Source: Methanobacteriota archaeon
Lineage (GTDB): Archaea; Thermoplasmatota; Poseidoniia; Poseidoniales; Thalassarchaeaceae
Assembly: GCA_002718995.2 (NCBI GenBank)
Contig: PBGL02000024.1
Coordinates: 1 to 36,134 of the forward strand
Direction of reading: 5' to 3'
DNA: 36,134 nt
Each line of letters begins with the position of its first letter. Position 1 is the stretch's first letter. The translations under genes were made by a program, and so were the position numbers. The notes below the pieces were generated by a model. It had not been told where the DNA came from and searched no databases. It saw nothing but the letters and a program-made list of their open reading frames with translations. This document shows positions 8,016 through 15,963 of this stretch, in pieces.

Positions 8016-9164
8016 ATGGTGCGATTCTCCGACCGTGCCAACAGCATCCGTCCAACTGGCGTCAGACGAATGTTCGATATGGCCGGAGACGATGCAATTC
8101 AGTTTGGCTTGGGGGAGCCGGATTTCCAGCCTCCACAATTGGCCATAGAGGCATTCAATCAAGCTATGAGGGAAGGTAGGAACAAGTATACAACCACTGC
8201 AGGACATCCCGAACTCAGAGCAAAAATTGCTACTTTGTGGCATCATTTATTGCCCGATCTAGATGAGTCAAATGTTTGCATGACCATGAGTGGGACCAAC
8301 GGACTACTCGACATATTCCTGGCCTTGGTTAATCCCGGTGACAATGTTCTAATTCCGGAGCCCTACTTTCCACTATATCCTCCGGATGTCAGGATTTGTG
8401 GAGGGGAGCCGAACCTTTACCCTTGTAGATTCGAGAATGGTTTTGTACCCGCTGTCCAGGACTTAGAGGATAGGATCGATGAGAATACCGTAGCCATATT
8501 GTATAATTTCCCAAGCAATCCGACAGGGGGGAATGTAAATGTGGAGCAGAGGGATGAACTTGTTGCCTTTGCTAAAGAAAATGACCTCTGGATAATTACC
8601 GATGAGGTTTATGACAGGATAGTGTACGATGGGCCACATGTTTCCTTCATAGGTGCAGGCTATGACAAGGTAATCATGGTCCAGTCATTCTCCAAGACGT
8701 TCGCAATGACCGGATGGAGGATCGGGTACCTCCTCTCTCCCGACAGCGAGGCAATGGCGCAACTAACCAAGATGCAATACTATGTGACCGCATGCAGTAA
8801 TGACGCGATGCAACACGCAGTACTTCAGGCACTGAAAGAGGCCCCCGATTATCCCGAGTCCATGTGTGTTGAGTTCAAGGCTAGGAGGGACCTGATATGC
8901 GAACGCCTCAATGCAATGCCCGGAGTGACCTGCCATATCCCTACCGGTGCATTCTATGTATTCCCCAAAATCGAAGTTCCCGGGATGACCAGTGAGGAGA
9001 TTGCAATGGCCCTGTTAGAGGGTGGCGTACTATGCTCTCCAGGGACCGCATTCGGTTCCGCAGGAGAGGGCCACCTAAGGTTCGCATACACGATCTCCAG
9101 AGAAGACATCTCACGTGGAATGGATAGGGTCGAGAAGGTCCTTTCAGAATTGCGCGACGATTGA
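8016..9164 (+). CDS. Class I/II PLP-dependent aminotransferase (aspartate aminotransferase-like)
   Basis: A 382-residue fold-type I aminotransferase. Landmarks: GLGEPDFQPP near residue 32, substrate and PLP loops NFPSNPTGG and TDEVYDRIVY, the Schiff-base Lys227 in SFSKTFAMTGWR, and the C-terminal Arg in HLRFAYTIS that grips the substrate carboxylate. Length fits the AspC/AspB-type family (about 380-400). It transfers amino groups between amino acids and 2-oxo acids in the cytoplasm; exact substrate (aspartate, aromatic, alanine) cannot be fixed from sequence. The ATG at 8016 precedes RFSDRANSIRPTG, a normal family start. A TATA-like CTTATTCAAA lies about 30 bases upstream, suggesting an almost leaderless mRNA. 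A small membrane-protein ORF follows after 9 bases. Confidence 0.93.
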   Translation: MVRFSDRANSIRPTGVRRMFDMAGDDAIQFGLGEPDFQPPQLAIEAFNQAMREGRNKYTTTAGHPELRAKIATLWHHLLPDLDESNVCMTMSGTNGLLDIFLALVNPGDNVLIPEPYFPLYPPDVRICGGEPNLYPCRFENGFVPAVQDLEDRIDENTVAILYNFPSNPTGGNVNVEQRDELVAFAKENDLWIITDEVYDRIVYDGPHVSFIGAGYDKVIMVQSFSKTFAMTGWRIGYLLSPDSEAMAQLTKMQYYVTACSNDAMQHAVLQALKEAPDYPESMCVEFKARRDLICERLNAMPGVTCHIPTGAFYVFPKIEVPGMTSEEIAMALLEGGVLCSPGTAFGSAGEGHLRFAYTISREDISRGMDRVEKVLSELRDD

Positions 9165-9173
9165 GGTCTGTCG

Positions 9174-9404
9174 ATGATCGGTGCCTCAACTTCCTTCATT
9201 GCATCATTGGGCATTTCTTGGTATGCCTCATCATTCTGGAACGATGCCGGGGATTTGAGGGAGTTTGCCGCCCCCACTTCGATCATGCTCGCCGCTTCTG
9301 CTCTATTGTGGATTCTGGGCCCGAATCCTTTTGGCTTCGGGATGATAATTGGTTCTGGATGGTATTTCTTGAATAAATCAGTCGATAAAATCCTCCCAGA
9401 TTAG
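9174..9404 (+). CDS. Small two-helix membrane protein, hypothetical
   Basis: 76 residues, not recognised. Two hydrophobic segments (about residues 7-20 and 33-62) with LLWILGPNPFGFGMIIGSGWYF in two halves around Gly-Pro. It begins 9 bases after the aminotransferase stop on the same strand, so it is probably cotranscribed, and it converges on the next gene with a 4-base overlap of the stops. It fills the gap between the two genes exactly. Evidence for coding is circumstantial: position, hydrophobic pattern, sensible start. It could be a chance frame. Confidence 0.5.
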   Translation: MIGASTSFIASLGISWYASSFWNDAGDLREFAAPTSIMLAASALLWILGPNPFGFGMIIGSGWYFLNKSVDKILPD

Positions 9405-10492
9405 TTACCACCAGACAATTCGAACGGGATGTCTATCATCCCCCCTCCATCCTCGTCCTCATGGTCCAATTCGTCCATGAAACCAGACTCACTCAGATCA
9501 TGGGACTCCCGGTCCTGGTCATCATCGGGTGCCTCAAGCAAATCCATCTGTAGATTTTCCATCCTATCTTCAGCTGAATGCATCCAACTAGGAATTCCAT
9601 TTGACCCCCCCAGTACCGAAATTGAGGTGAAAGTAGCTAGGGGCAGTACGGATATGGCTATCAGGAAATCAATGATTGCATTGGGCGGGACCTCAGCATT
9701 AGGGGCTACTGTATCCAGTATCAAGGACTCAATCTGAATATCATTCCACTTCGACAGGTCAACTTCTAGCCATCCCAAAGATGCCTCCAGGAGGAATCTG
9801 GCGGTGAACCAGAAAATAATGATGGGGAGTATCCAAGAGAATCTTGAGACTCTCCAAATAACAGTCCTGAACATAGCCGCGAAAACAACGAGGTGCTGAG
9901 AAATGAATGGCTGCAGCCTTACTGCCAGCCAAAGTGAAAGGAGGTAGCCGGCCATACCCAGCTCAAAAGCCCTCTCGGGCCTCATCACAGATTCAGGAAC
10001 CCCTTCCATGATTGCCAGGGGGATTGCAATTAGCATTACTTGTAATGGTACAGCAATTAGCTGCAGACCCCCGTGTACCGATATCAGGTCAATCCCCTCA
10101 TCCCTGACCTTCTTGTCAACCAGTCTAGTCATCCTCCCGTAGGGACTTTCATGCAAGGAAAGTCTCGAAAGATCCACTAGCTCGGGATCGCCCTTCCTTC
10201 TGCTTAGTCCAAGTACTGGCATCCAGCCACCCCTCCTGACTACCGAGAGAGGCTTGTATCCGCCTAGCAATAGTGCTAGGGTCAGTGAGAATACCCCATA
10301 TAGGAGGCCTGCTACCACTATCCACTCAATTAGCTCAGTCCTTACTGAGACAGAGAATGCCCCCCTGTCAATCTTGAGGAGGTATGTCGCAGAGAATCCG
10401 AAGATTGGTACGAGGGTTACTTGGAGAAAAACCAGTACCGATATTGCGACCCTGTGCCTAAGGGAATCTGTATCGCTCACGTGCGCACGCAA
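9401..10492 (-). CDS. Multi-spanning membrane protein with acidic C-terminal tail, unknown
   Basis: 363 residues, family not recognised. Five or six membrane segments are visible: around residues 14-38, 55-75, 120-145, 155-175, 190-215 and 262-280. The last 70 residues are soluble and highly acidic (DDDQDRESHDLSES and DELDHEDEDGGG), probably cytoplasmic. A basic loop between helices 2 and 3 (RRGGWMPVLGLSRRKGD) supports an inside location by the positive-inside rule. The ATG at 10492 is the first in frame and gives a polar N-terminus before the first helix. It is convergent with the small ORF and divergent from the large surface protein gene, so it likely has its own promoter in 10493-10642. 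No catalytic motif seen. Confidence 0.7.
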   Translation of the reverse strand: MRAHVSDTDSLRHRVAISVLVFLQVTLVPIFGFSATYLLKIDRGAFSVSVRTELIEWIVVAGLLYGVFSLTLALLLGGYKPLSVVRRGGWMPVLGLSRRKGDPELVDLSRLSLHESPYGRMTRLVDKKVRDEGIDLISVHGGLQLIAVPLQVMLIAIPLAIMEGVPESVMRPERAFELGMAGYLLSLWLAVRLQPFISQHLVVFAAMFRTVIWRVSRFSWILPIIIFWFTARFLLEASLGWLEVDLSKWNDIQIESLILDTVAPNAEVPPNAIIDFLIAISVLPLATFTSISVLGGSNGIPSWMHSAEDRMENLQMDLLEAPDDDQDRESHDLSESGFMDELDHEDEDGGGMIDIPFELSGGN

Positions 10493-10642
10493 ACTGATAC
10501 AATCATAAGTCCTTCATTGAGGGATGCTAGTTATCTTGTAATTATACATGGAATTTGATAGTAGCGGGATTTACTCTCCTACTGGCATGAACTTGGTGTC
10601 CCAACCTTCATACAGGTAGTTAAGGCCCCAAAACCGTTCATC
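10493..10642. promoter_or_regulatory. Divergent intergenic promoter region
   Basis: 150 bases between the minus-strand membrane protein and the large surface protein. It contains an AT-rich TAATTATACA at about 10539-10548 and a second TATA-like TTCATACA about 33 bases before the surface protein ATG. No tRNA or stable hairpin was found. Assignment is by position and base composition only. Confidence 0.3.
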
Positions 10643-13600
10643 ATGCGTAATCAATATCCGCTCTTGTTGTGCTTCCTACTTGTTGTGACCAGTATGTCGC
10701 CTGCTTTGGCCGGTAATTCTCTTGAATTTGATTCGGCAGAAAGAGCAGTTCAACCACGCGCTCTGATAGACTTCGAGGTGACTTCAATTGAAATTGGGAA
10801 CTCGTCCAGAGATGCAATGCAATGGGAGCAACCCGATGGAGAAATCGCGGAGTACATTATCCGAGATGAGACCATCCAAATCAACGTCACTTTCACCCAG
10901 GCTGGAACCTCAAGTCAACCAGCAACTGCTGATGGCCTGCTCCAGATTTGGCACCCGGTTGGCTTCATGATTACTCAATTCCAGGTAAATATGACTCTAT
11001 CCGGACTGCAATCTGTTAGGGAGGAATTCATCTGGACTCCTTCAGCAGCCCATAGCGCTGTGGATGAAAATGGATTCCTGTATGGGGGAATTTCTCTTAT
11101 TGGAATTATTGACGGCGGATTGGCTGACGATAACGAACAGAATAATGAACTTTCCAGAGATATTCCTGTAGCAGTTTGGCAGGATCCAATGGAAAATGGA
11201 TTTTGCGGGGATGTAGATGGCGATAATGTGAATGACTGCCCAAATATTCCCTATGCTAACACGCCAATCTGGGTCGGTGCAGGATATGAGTCGGATAATA
11301 CAATCTCGTCCGATCCTGACACATATGGGCACTGGAGGATGACAAACGGCACATCTAGTGAAGGTGAAAATCATTGGAGGGTCTCGAGACCAGGGGCCGA
11401 TTACGCCAGCAATCGCCATGATAGATTGTGGTGGGGATGGTTCACTCCCTTCGAGAGTTGTGATGATCCCGGGCACGGTCTCGGTTATGGGACCATGGAT
11501 TCCGAGGTGACCACTGCATACGGCTCCAGGTTTTGCAAGATCAAGATAAGGGGATTCGATTTCATCTCGATGCACCTCGTCACTTCTGCATGGGGTCAGA
11601 TGTCCCTAAATGACACTGTAAAGATAGAGGCCGATGCGGTATCCTCTGTCGAGTACTTCGACTATTCATCACTCAACCTTTCCACGACGGAGTCGGACTG
11701 GACCAGGCAGATATGGAATATGACCGGCCTCCATGAATCCGGCGAATTCACGATGGCATTCAAATTCGATTCAGACGGATCATCAGCTTCAGAAGGAATC
11801 CATGTCGACTCCTTCCTCATGTTCGCTATTCAGAGAGTCCCCGAGTACACAATTGAGGCCGATTGCGATGATCCACTCCCGAATGCATATCTCGTAATAC
11901 CGGCTGATCCTCACCCCCCCTCCCTCCATTGCAGGATACGGAATAATGGATATGTGGATGTCACATTGAGACTTTACACAGAGGTTTCCAACACTTCTTG
12001 GATGTACGGTTACCCACTAAGGATAGATTCCAACAACAATGTCGACCACGATAACTACGTTGTGACTGACATCATCAAGGCACTAACGGTAATGGATGCA
12101 TGGTTCAACCTCTCTATTCCGGATGGTGCAGAGGTCCAAGAGATGGAATGGTACGTAGATATCAATGATGGCACCACTAATTTCTCAAAGGCGGCACTAA
12201 CTATTCCGGTTTCCGTCCAAGCATCGTATTCTTGTAAACTCGAGCCCATTACTATCACCAATCCAGCCGCTACTCTCGAACCTGGCGCAAATGGCACGAT
12301 CCCCATGATTTTCAAGAATACCGGAAACCAAGTTGCTACTTGGAATCTCGGAGCTTCATTCGCCGATACGACGTGGGGAATTGAGAATTTGGAGTGGTAT
12401 GATTCATCCGGAGAGCTCGTAACAAGCCTCGAGCTCCAGGTAAATGAGGAAATATCTCTGAATGCAAAGGTCATAGCCCCTGAGCAAATTTCTCCTGGTA
12501 TTTACGAGATAACACTGATTGCGAGCGGAAGGGCCCCTGCAAACTTCATGGCAGTTTGGAATATGAACATAGAGATTCCAGTCAGCTATGACATAGAGAT
12601 TATACCATTCGTAACTCAATACGAAGCACCAGCAGACGGATTCTTCAGATCAATAGAGATACTCTTGGTAAATCACGGAAACTCAGAAGAGTCCTATGAC
12701 TTGTATTTAGATTCAAACTGGCATTTGGACCTCTCCCTAAACACCCAACGCACTCTCGGAATCACTCCATTTGGAGGGGACACTACTGTATTCCTGCAAC
12801 TTCCGATGCCATACGGGATAGAGCCCGAGACCTATGAGATTTCTATAAACGCAAAGAGTGTCAGTGACCCGAGTTACGAGGAGCAGAAGAAAGTCTACCT
12901 GACAGTCCCAGAAACTCATCTCGTGGATGTGGAAGATTTAGACATGCTCGAGGAAGTTTTCAGGGGGGGCGATCCTCCTCGATCAGTAAGTTGGGAAGTG
13001 ACCAATGATGGAAACGTCGATGACGCTTTCTATATCGATTTCGATCATCTTTCCGACGTTTCTGTCGAAGCAACAAATCTAGTGGAAGATAGTAACGGGG
13101 TCAGAACGCCATTTATTCCGGCAGGTGGCTCATTCAACATCACCGTCCTGTATTCTTTCGGCGACGATGCATTCGGAGATCGCACAATCACTCTTACCGC
13201 CACAAGTAAGGAAGCCGCGGCGACCGGATCGCCCTCCTCTGGCTCGGGGATCGCCGAGTTCCATGTTGGGGACCAGGGTTGGATAGTGCTGCTGCCTCCT
13301 AATGACGTCATCATTACTGAGGAAGATAATGACATACAACTGACTTTCTCGGTAAAGAACAACCATCCGACAGACTCGCAGCTCGTGAGAACCGATGTCG
13401 ACAGGGACTCGGATCTCTTCTTCAACATTGTAAATGCCAGGATAGAGCAGGAAGACAGGGACTTCGTCCTAGACACGGGGGCGACCCGTGAAGTAACTGT
13501 AACCCTTCATGTAACCCAGGAGAATCTAGACTCATTGGCGCAAGACCAGATGACATTCGAATTAACCTTGGACGTCGATTCTGACATCGATAAGATTTCC

Positions 13601-14137
13601 AGGACTGTGATGATTACCCTGGTCAGACCAGTCCCCATAGATGAAGGTCCAACCGTGGAAGAAGCCGCTTGGTTCGGTGGAAACGTCATTTTCATCTTAG
13701 TCGGTGTGGTCGTAATCCTCGGAGTTCTGCTAGTCGCATTCAGGACCATGAGGTCGGCAACTTCTCCGCTCGAGGAGATTTCCTCTCTGGACGACTACGA
13801 AATGTCCGTGTCCGGCAGCGGATGGTCAGAAGGTGGAGTCCCCCAGGCGCCATCCCTCCCTTCCTCCGATGAAGAGGCCAATTCAATGTATGGTGGCGCC
13901 AAGGAAATTTTCGATCAGCCCCCTCCGCCAATGCCCGAGCCTGAGCCAATGCCCGAGCCTGAGCCAATGCCAGAGCCTGAGCCAATGCCAGAGCCTGAGC
14001 CAATGCCAGAGCCTGAGCCTGAGTCCACAGAAACGCCTCCCGGCGCCCCTCCTCTTCCCGAAGGTGGGCTTCCAGAGGGCTGGACTATGGAGCAGTGGGC
14101 TCACTACGGTCAGAGGTGGATAGACCAGAATAAGTAG
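10643..14137 (+). CDS. Large membrane-anchored surface protein with Pro-Glu repeat tail
   Basis: 1164 residues with a clear signal peptide (1-24, ending ALAGNS). A Cys-containing N-terminal region includes an Asp-rich DVDGDNVNDCPN stretch that may bind calcium. From about 440 to 1000 come repeated beta-sandwich-like modules of the kind archaea use in surface proteins (phrases such as GNSEESYDLYL and TNDGNVDDAFYI, resembling NEW3/CARDB-type domains). One membrane helix lies near 1012-1038 (FILVGVVVILGVLLVAF). The cytoplasmic tail has five MPEPEP repeats and ends in GWTMEQWAHYGQRWIDQNK. I recall similar Trp-rich tails on other Thermoplasmatota membrane proteins but cannot verify it. Enzymatic function is not suggested; it likely serves in adhesion or cell-surface organisation. 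Confidence 0.75.
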   Translation: MRNQYPLLLCFLLVVTSMSPALAGNSLEFDSAERAVQPRALIDFEVTSIEIGNSSRDAMQWEQPDGEIAEYIIRDETIQINVTFTQAGTSSQPATADGLLQIWHPVGFMITQFQVNMTLSGLQSVREEFIWTPSAAHSAVDENGFLYGGISLIGIIDGGLADDNEQNNELSRDIPVAVWQDPMENGFCGDVDGDNVNDCPNIPYANTPIWVGAGYESDNTISSDPDTYGHWRMTNGTSSEGENHWRVSRPGADYASNRHDRLWWGWFTPFESCDDPGHGLGYGTMDSEVTTAYGSRFCKIKIRGFDFISMHLVTSAWGQMSLNDTVKIEADAVSSVEYFDYSSLNLSTTESDWTRQIWNMTGLHESGEFTMAFKFDSDGSSASEGIHVDSFLMFAIQRVPEYTIEADCDDPLPNAYLVIPADPHPPSLHCRIRNNGYVDVTLRLYTEVSNTSWMYGYPLRIDSNNNVDHDNYVVTDIIKALTVMDAWFNLSIPDGAEVQEMEWYVDINDGTTNFSKAALTIPVSVQASYSCKLEPITITNPAATLEPGANGTIPMIFKNTGNQVATWNLGASFADTTWGIENLEWYDSSGELVTSLELQVNEEISLNAKVIAPEQISPGIYEITLIASGRAPANFMAVWNMNIEIPVSYDIEIIPFVTQYEAPADGFFRSIEILLVNHGNSEESYDLYLDSNWHLDLSLNTQRTLGITPFGGDTTVFLQLPMPYGIEPETYEISINAKSVSDPSYEEQKKVYLTVPETHLVDVEDLDMLEEVFRGGDPPRSVSWEVTNDGNVDDAFYIDFDHLSDVSVEATNLVEDSNGVRTPFIPAGGSFNITVLYSFGDDAFGDRTITLTATSKEAAATGSPSSGSGIAEFHVGDQGWIVLLPPNDVIITEEDNDIQLTFSVKNNHPTDSQLVRTDVDRDSDLFFNIVNARIEQEDRDFVLDTGATREVTVTLHVTQENLDSLAQDQMTFELTLDVDSDIDKISRTVMITLVRPVPIDEGPTVEEAAWFGGNVIFILVGVVVILGVLLVAFRTMRSATSPLEEISSLDDYEMSVSGSGWSEGGVPQAPSLPSSDEEANSMYGGAKEIFDQPPPPMPEPEPMPEPEPMPEPEPMPEPEPMPEPEPESTETPPGAPPLPEGGLPEGWTMEQWAHYGQRWIDQNK
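13931..14020 (+). repeat. Five tandem 18-bp coding repeats (MPEPEP)
   Basis: Five head-to-tail 18-bp units begin at 13931, 13949, 13967, 13985 and 14003. Units 1-2 and 3-4 differ by a single C/A change, and unit 5 ends in a variant. They encode a Met-Pro-Glu-Pro-Glu-Pro repeat in the cytoplasmic tail of the surface protein and are likely to vary in copy number by slippage. Confidence 0.95.
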
Positions 14138-14226
14138 CCTATTTCTCTTTGACAACGACTGGAAATCATGTGCGAGTCCTTATGACCCCCCCTAAGGTGG
14201 CCCAGTCCCCGAATTCCGGAGCGTGA

Positions 14227-15843
14227 GTGCAGATGTACAGTGGACAACAACCGATTTTCATCCTAAAGGAAGGCACAGAGAGAACTAGCGGCAAGTCCGC
14301 ACAGAGCAACAACATAGCAGCTGCAAAGGCCGTTGCCGATGCGGTCCGCTCAACTCTTGGGCCCAAGGGAATGGACAAGATGCTAGTCGACAGCATGGGT
14401 GATGTAGTAATCACAAATGACGGTGCGACGATCCTCAAGGAGATGGACATAGAGCACCCGGCCGCTAAGATGATCATCGAGATCGCCAAGACTCAAGAGC
14501 AGCATTGCTACGATGGAACCACCAGTGCTGTTGTAATTGCCGGAGAGCTACTCAAGAGGAGCGAAGACCTAATCGAGCAGAATGTACACCCAACGGTAAT
14601 TTGCGAGGGCTTCAGACTCGCTGCAGAGAAAGCCTCCGATTTGATAGATTCCCACGCACTACAAGTCGACAAGGATATCCTGAAGGAGGTCGCCAAGACC
14701 GCGCTCACTGGAAAGAGCGCAGGGGCAGTAAAGGAATTCCTCGCAGACATCAGTGTTGACGCGGTAATGGCCGTGGCCCAGACGGGAGCCGATCAGACAG
14801 TCGTGGACGTGGATGACATCAAGATCCAGAAGAAGCAGGGCGGCTCCATCAGGGACAGTACCCTAGTCGATGGAATAGTCCTCGATAAGGAGAGGGTCCA
14901 CAGCGGTATGCCGCGATCCGTATCCGGGGCCAAGATAGCCCTAGTCAATTCGGCAATAGAGGTCAAGAAGACCGAGGTCGATGCGAAGATACAGATCACG
15001 GACCCGAACATGCTCTCTCAGTTCCTGGATGAAGAGGAGCAGTACCTGAAGTCACTAGTCCAGAAGTTCGAGGAGGTCGGCGCCACTGCGGTAATTTGCC
15101 AGAAAGGGATTGACGACCTAGCTCAGCACTACATGGCCAAATCTGGTATATTCGCAATTAGGAGGGCCAAGAAGAGCGACATGGAGGCTCTCTCCAAGGC
15201 AACCGGGGGGAGGATAGTTACCAACATAGACGACCTTTCTTCCGATGACCTAGGTTCTGCGTCGAACGTGGAGGAGAGAAAAATCGGGGATTCAGATATG
15301 GTCTTCATCGAGGGCTGCCCAGAGGCCAAAAGCGTCTCAGTTTTGATTCGAGGAGGTACTGAGCATGTGGTCGACGAAATCAAGCGTGCTTTCGACGATG
15401 CAGTTGGCGTTGTCGCAGTGGCTCATGAGGACGGAGCGGTCCTGACAGGCGGCGGCTCGGTACTCGCGGCCATAAGCAGGGATCTACGATCATACGCGGA
15501 GGGAATCGGAGGCCGAGAGCAGATGGCCATAGAGGCATTCGCAGGTGCGCTTGAGGTGATACCCAGGACGCTTTCAGAGAATGCTGGACTAGATCCAGTT
15601 AACACCATTATTGACCTAAGGAAGGCACACTCAGAGGGCAAGTCCAACTTTGGAGTGAATGTGTACGAGGGAGGAGTTGCCGATATGTCGAAATCAAAGG
15701 TTCTTGAGCCAAGTAGGGTCGTTGAACAGGCCATTCAGAGCGCTTCTGAGACTGCCGTAATGATACTCAGAATCGATGACGTGATTTCCAGTAGGGGCGT
15801 TTCCCCAGAAGGTTCCGCGGACTTCGATGGACTAGAAATGTGA
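14227..15843 (+). CDS. ths: Thermosome (group II chaperonin) subunit
   Basis: A 538-residue group II chaperonin subunit that folds cytosolic proteins in a double-ring ATP-driven cage. Seen: the N-terminal nucleotide loop [27 protein letters not shown], the apical domain in the middle, and the C-terminal equatorial motif [14 protein letters not shown] followed by GVNVYEGG. In the Asp-Gly-Thr-Thr nucleotide motif the usual GDGTT reads YDGTT ([11 protein letters not shown]). The tail is short and lacks the Gly-Gly-Met repeats of many thermosomes. The GTG at 14227 or the ATG at 14233 can start it; ATG 14233 (MYSGQQP) is my preference. It stands alone, with a TATA-like TCCTTATGA about 50 bases upstream. 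Confidence 0.96.
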   Translation: MQMYSGQQPIFILKEGTERTSGKSAQSNNIAAAKAVADAVRSTLGPKGMDKMLVDSMGDVVITNDGATILKEMDIEHPAAKMIIEIAKTQEQHCYDGTTSAVVIAGELLKRSEDLIEQNVHPTVICEGFRLAAEKASDLIDSHALQVDKDILKEVAKTALTGKSAGAVKEFLADISVDAVMAVAQTGADQTVVDVDDIKIQKKQGGSIRDSTLVDGIVLDKERVHSGMPRSVSGAKIALVNSAIEVKKTEVDAKIQITDPNMLSQFLDEEEQYLKSLVQKFEEVGATAVICQKGIDDLAQHYMAKSGIFAIRRAKKSDMEALSKATGGRIVTNIDDLSSDDLGSASNVEERKIGDSDMVFIEGCPEAKSVSVLIRGGTEHVVDEIKRAFDDAVGVVAVAHEDGAVLTGGGSVLAAISRDLRSYAEGIGGREQMAIEAFAGALEVIPRTLSENAGLDPVNTIIDLRKAHSEGKSNFGVNVYEGGVADMSKSKVLEPSRVVEQAIQSASETAVMILRIDDVISSRGVSPEGSADFDGLEM

Positions 15844-15899
15844 TCGATTCAGTCAAAAGAATCCGCCTTCGATTAACTATTTGCACAGTATGACAGACA

Positions 15900-15935
15900 C
15901 ACATATTCAATAATCGGCATCCGCTGGAAACATTA
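15900..15935 (+). promoter_or_regulatory. Candidate promoter of the flavodoxin-SdhB-like/HdrB-like pair
   Basis: In the 120-base gap after the thermosome, an AT-rich CATATTCAATAAT at about 15902-15914 could serve as a TATA element with a start some 25 bases downstream, giving a leader of about 25 bases before ATG 15964. Inferred from position and composition. Confidence 0.35.
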
Positions 15936-15963
15936 CCCAGCATTAGTCTGAGTAGGCGATAAC

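Noticed and set aside
13931-14020. Tandem repeats as a CRISPR array
   Set aside because: 18-bp contiguous units without spacers, in frame in a coding region.
14227-14232. GTG as the certain start of the thermosome
   Set aside because: Possible, but ATG two codons later gives an equally good N-terminus; left open in the annotation.
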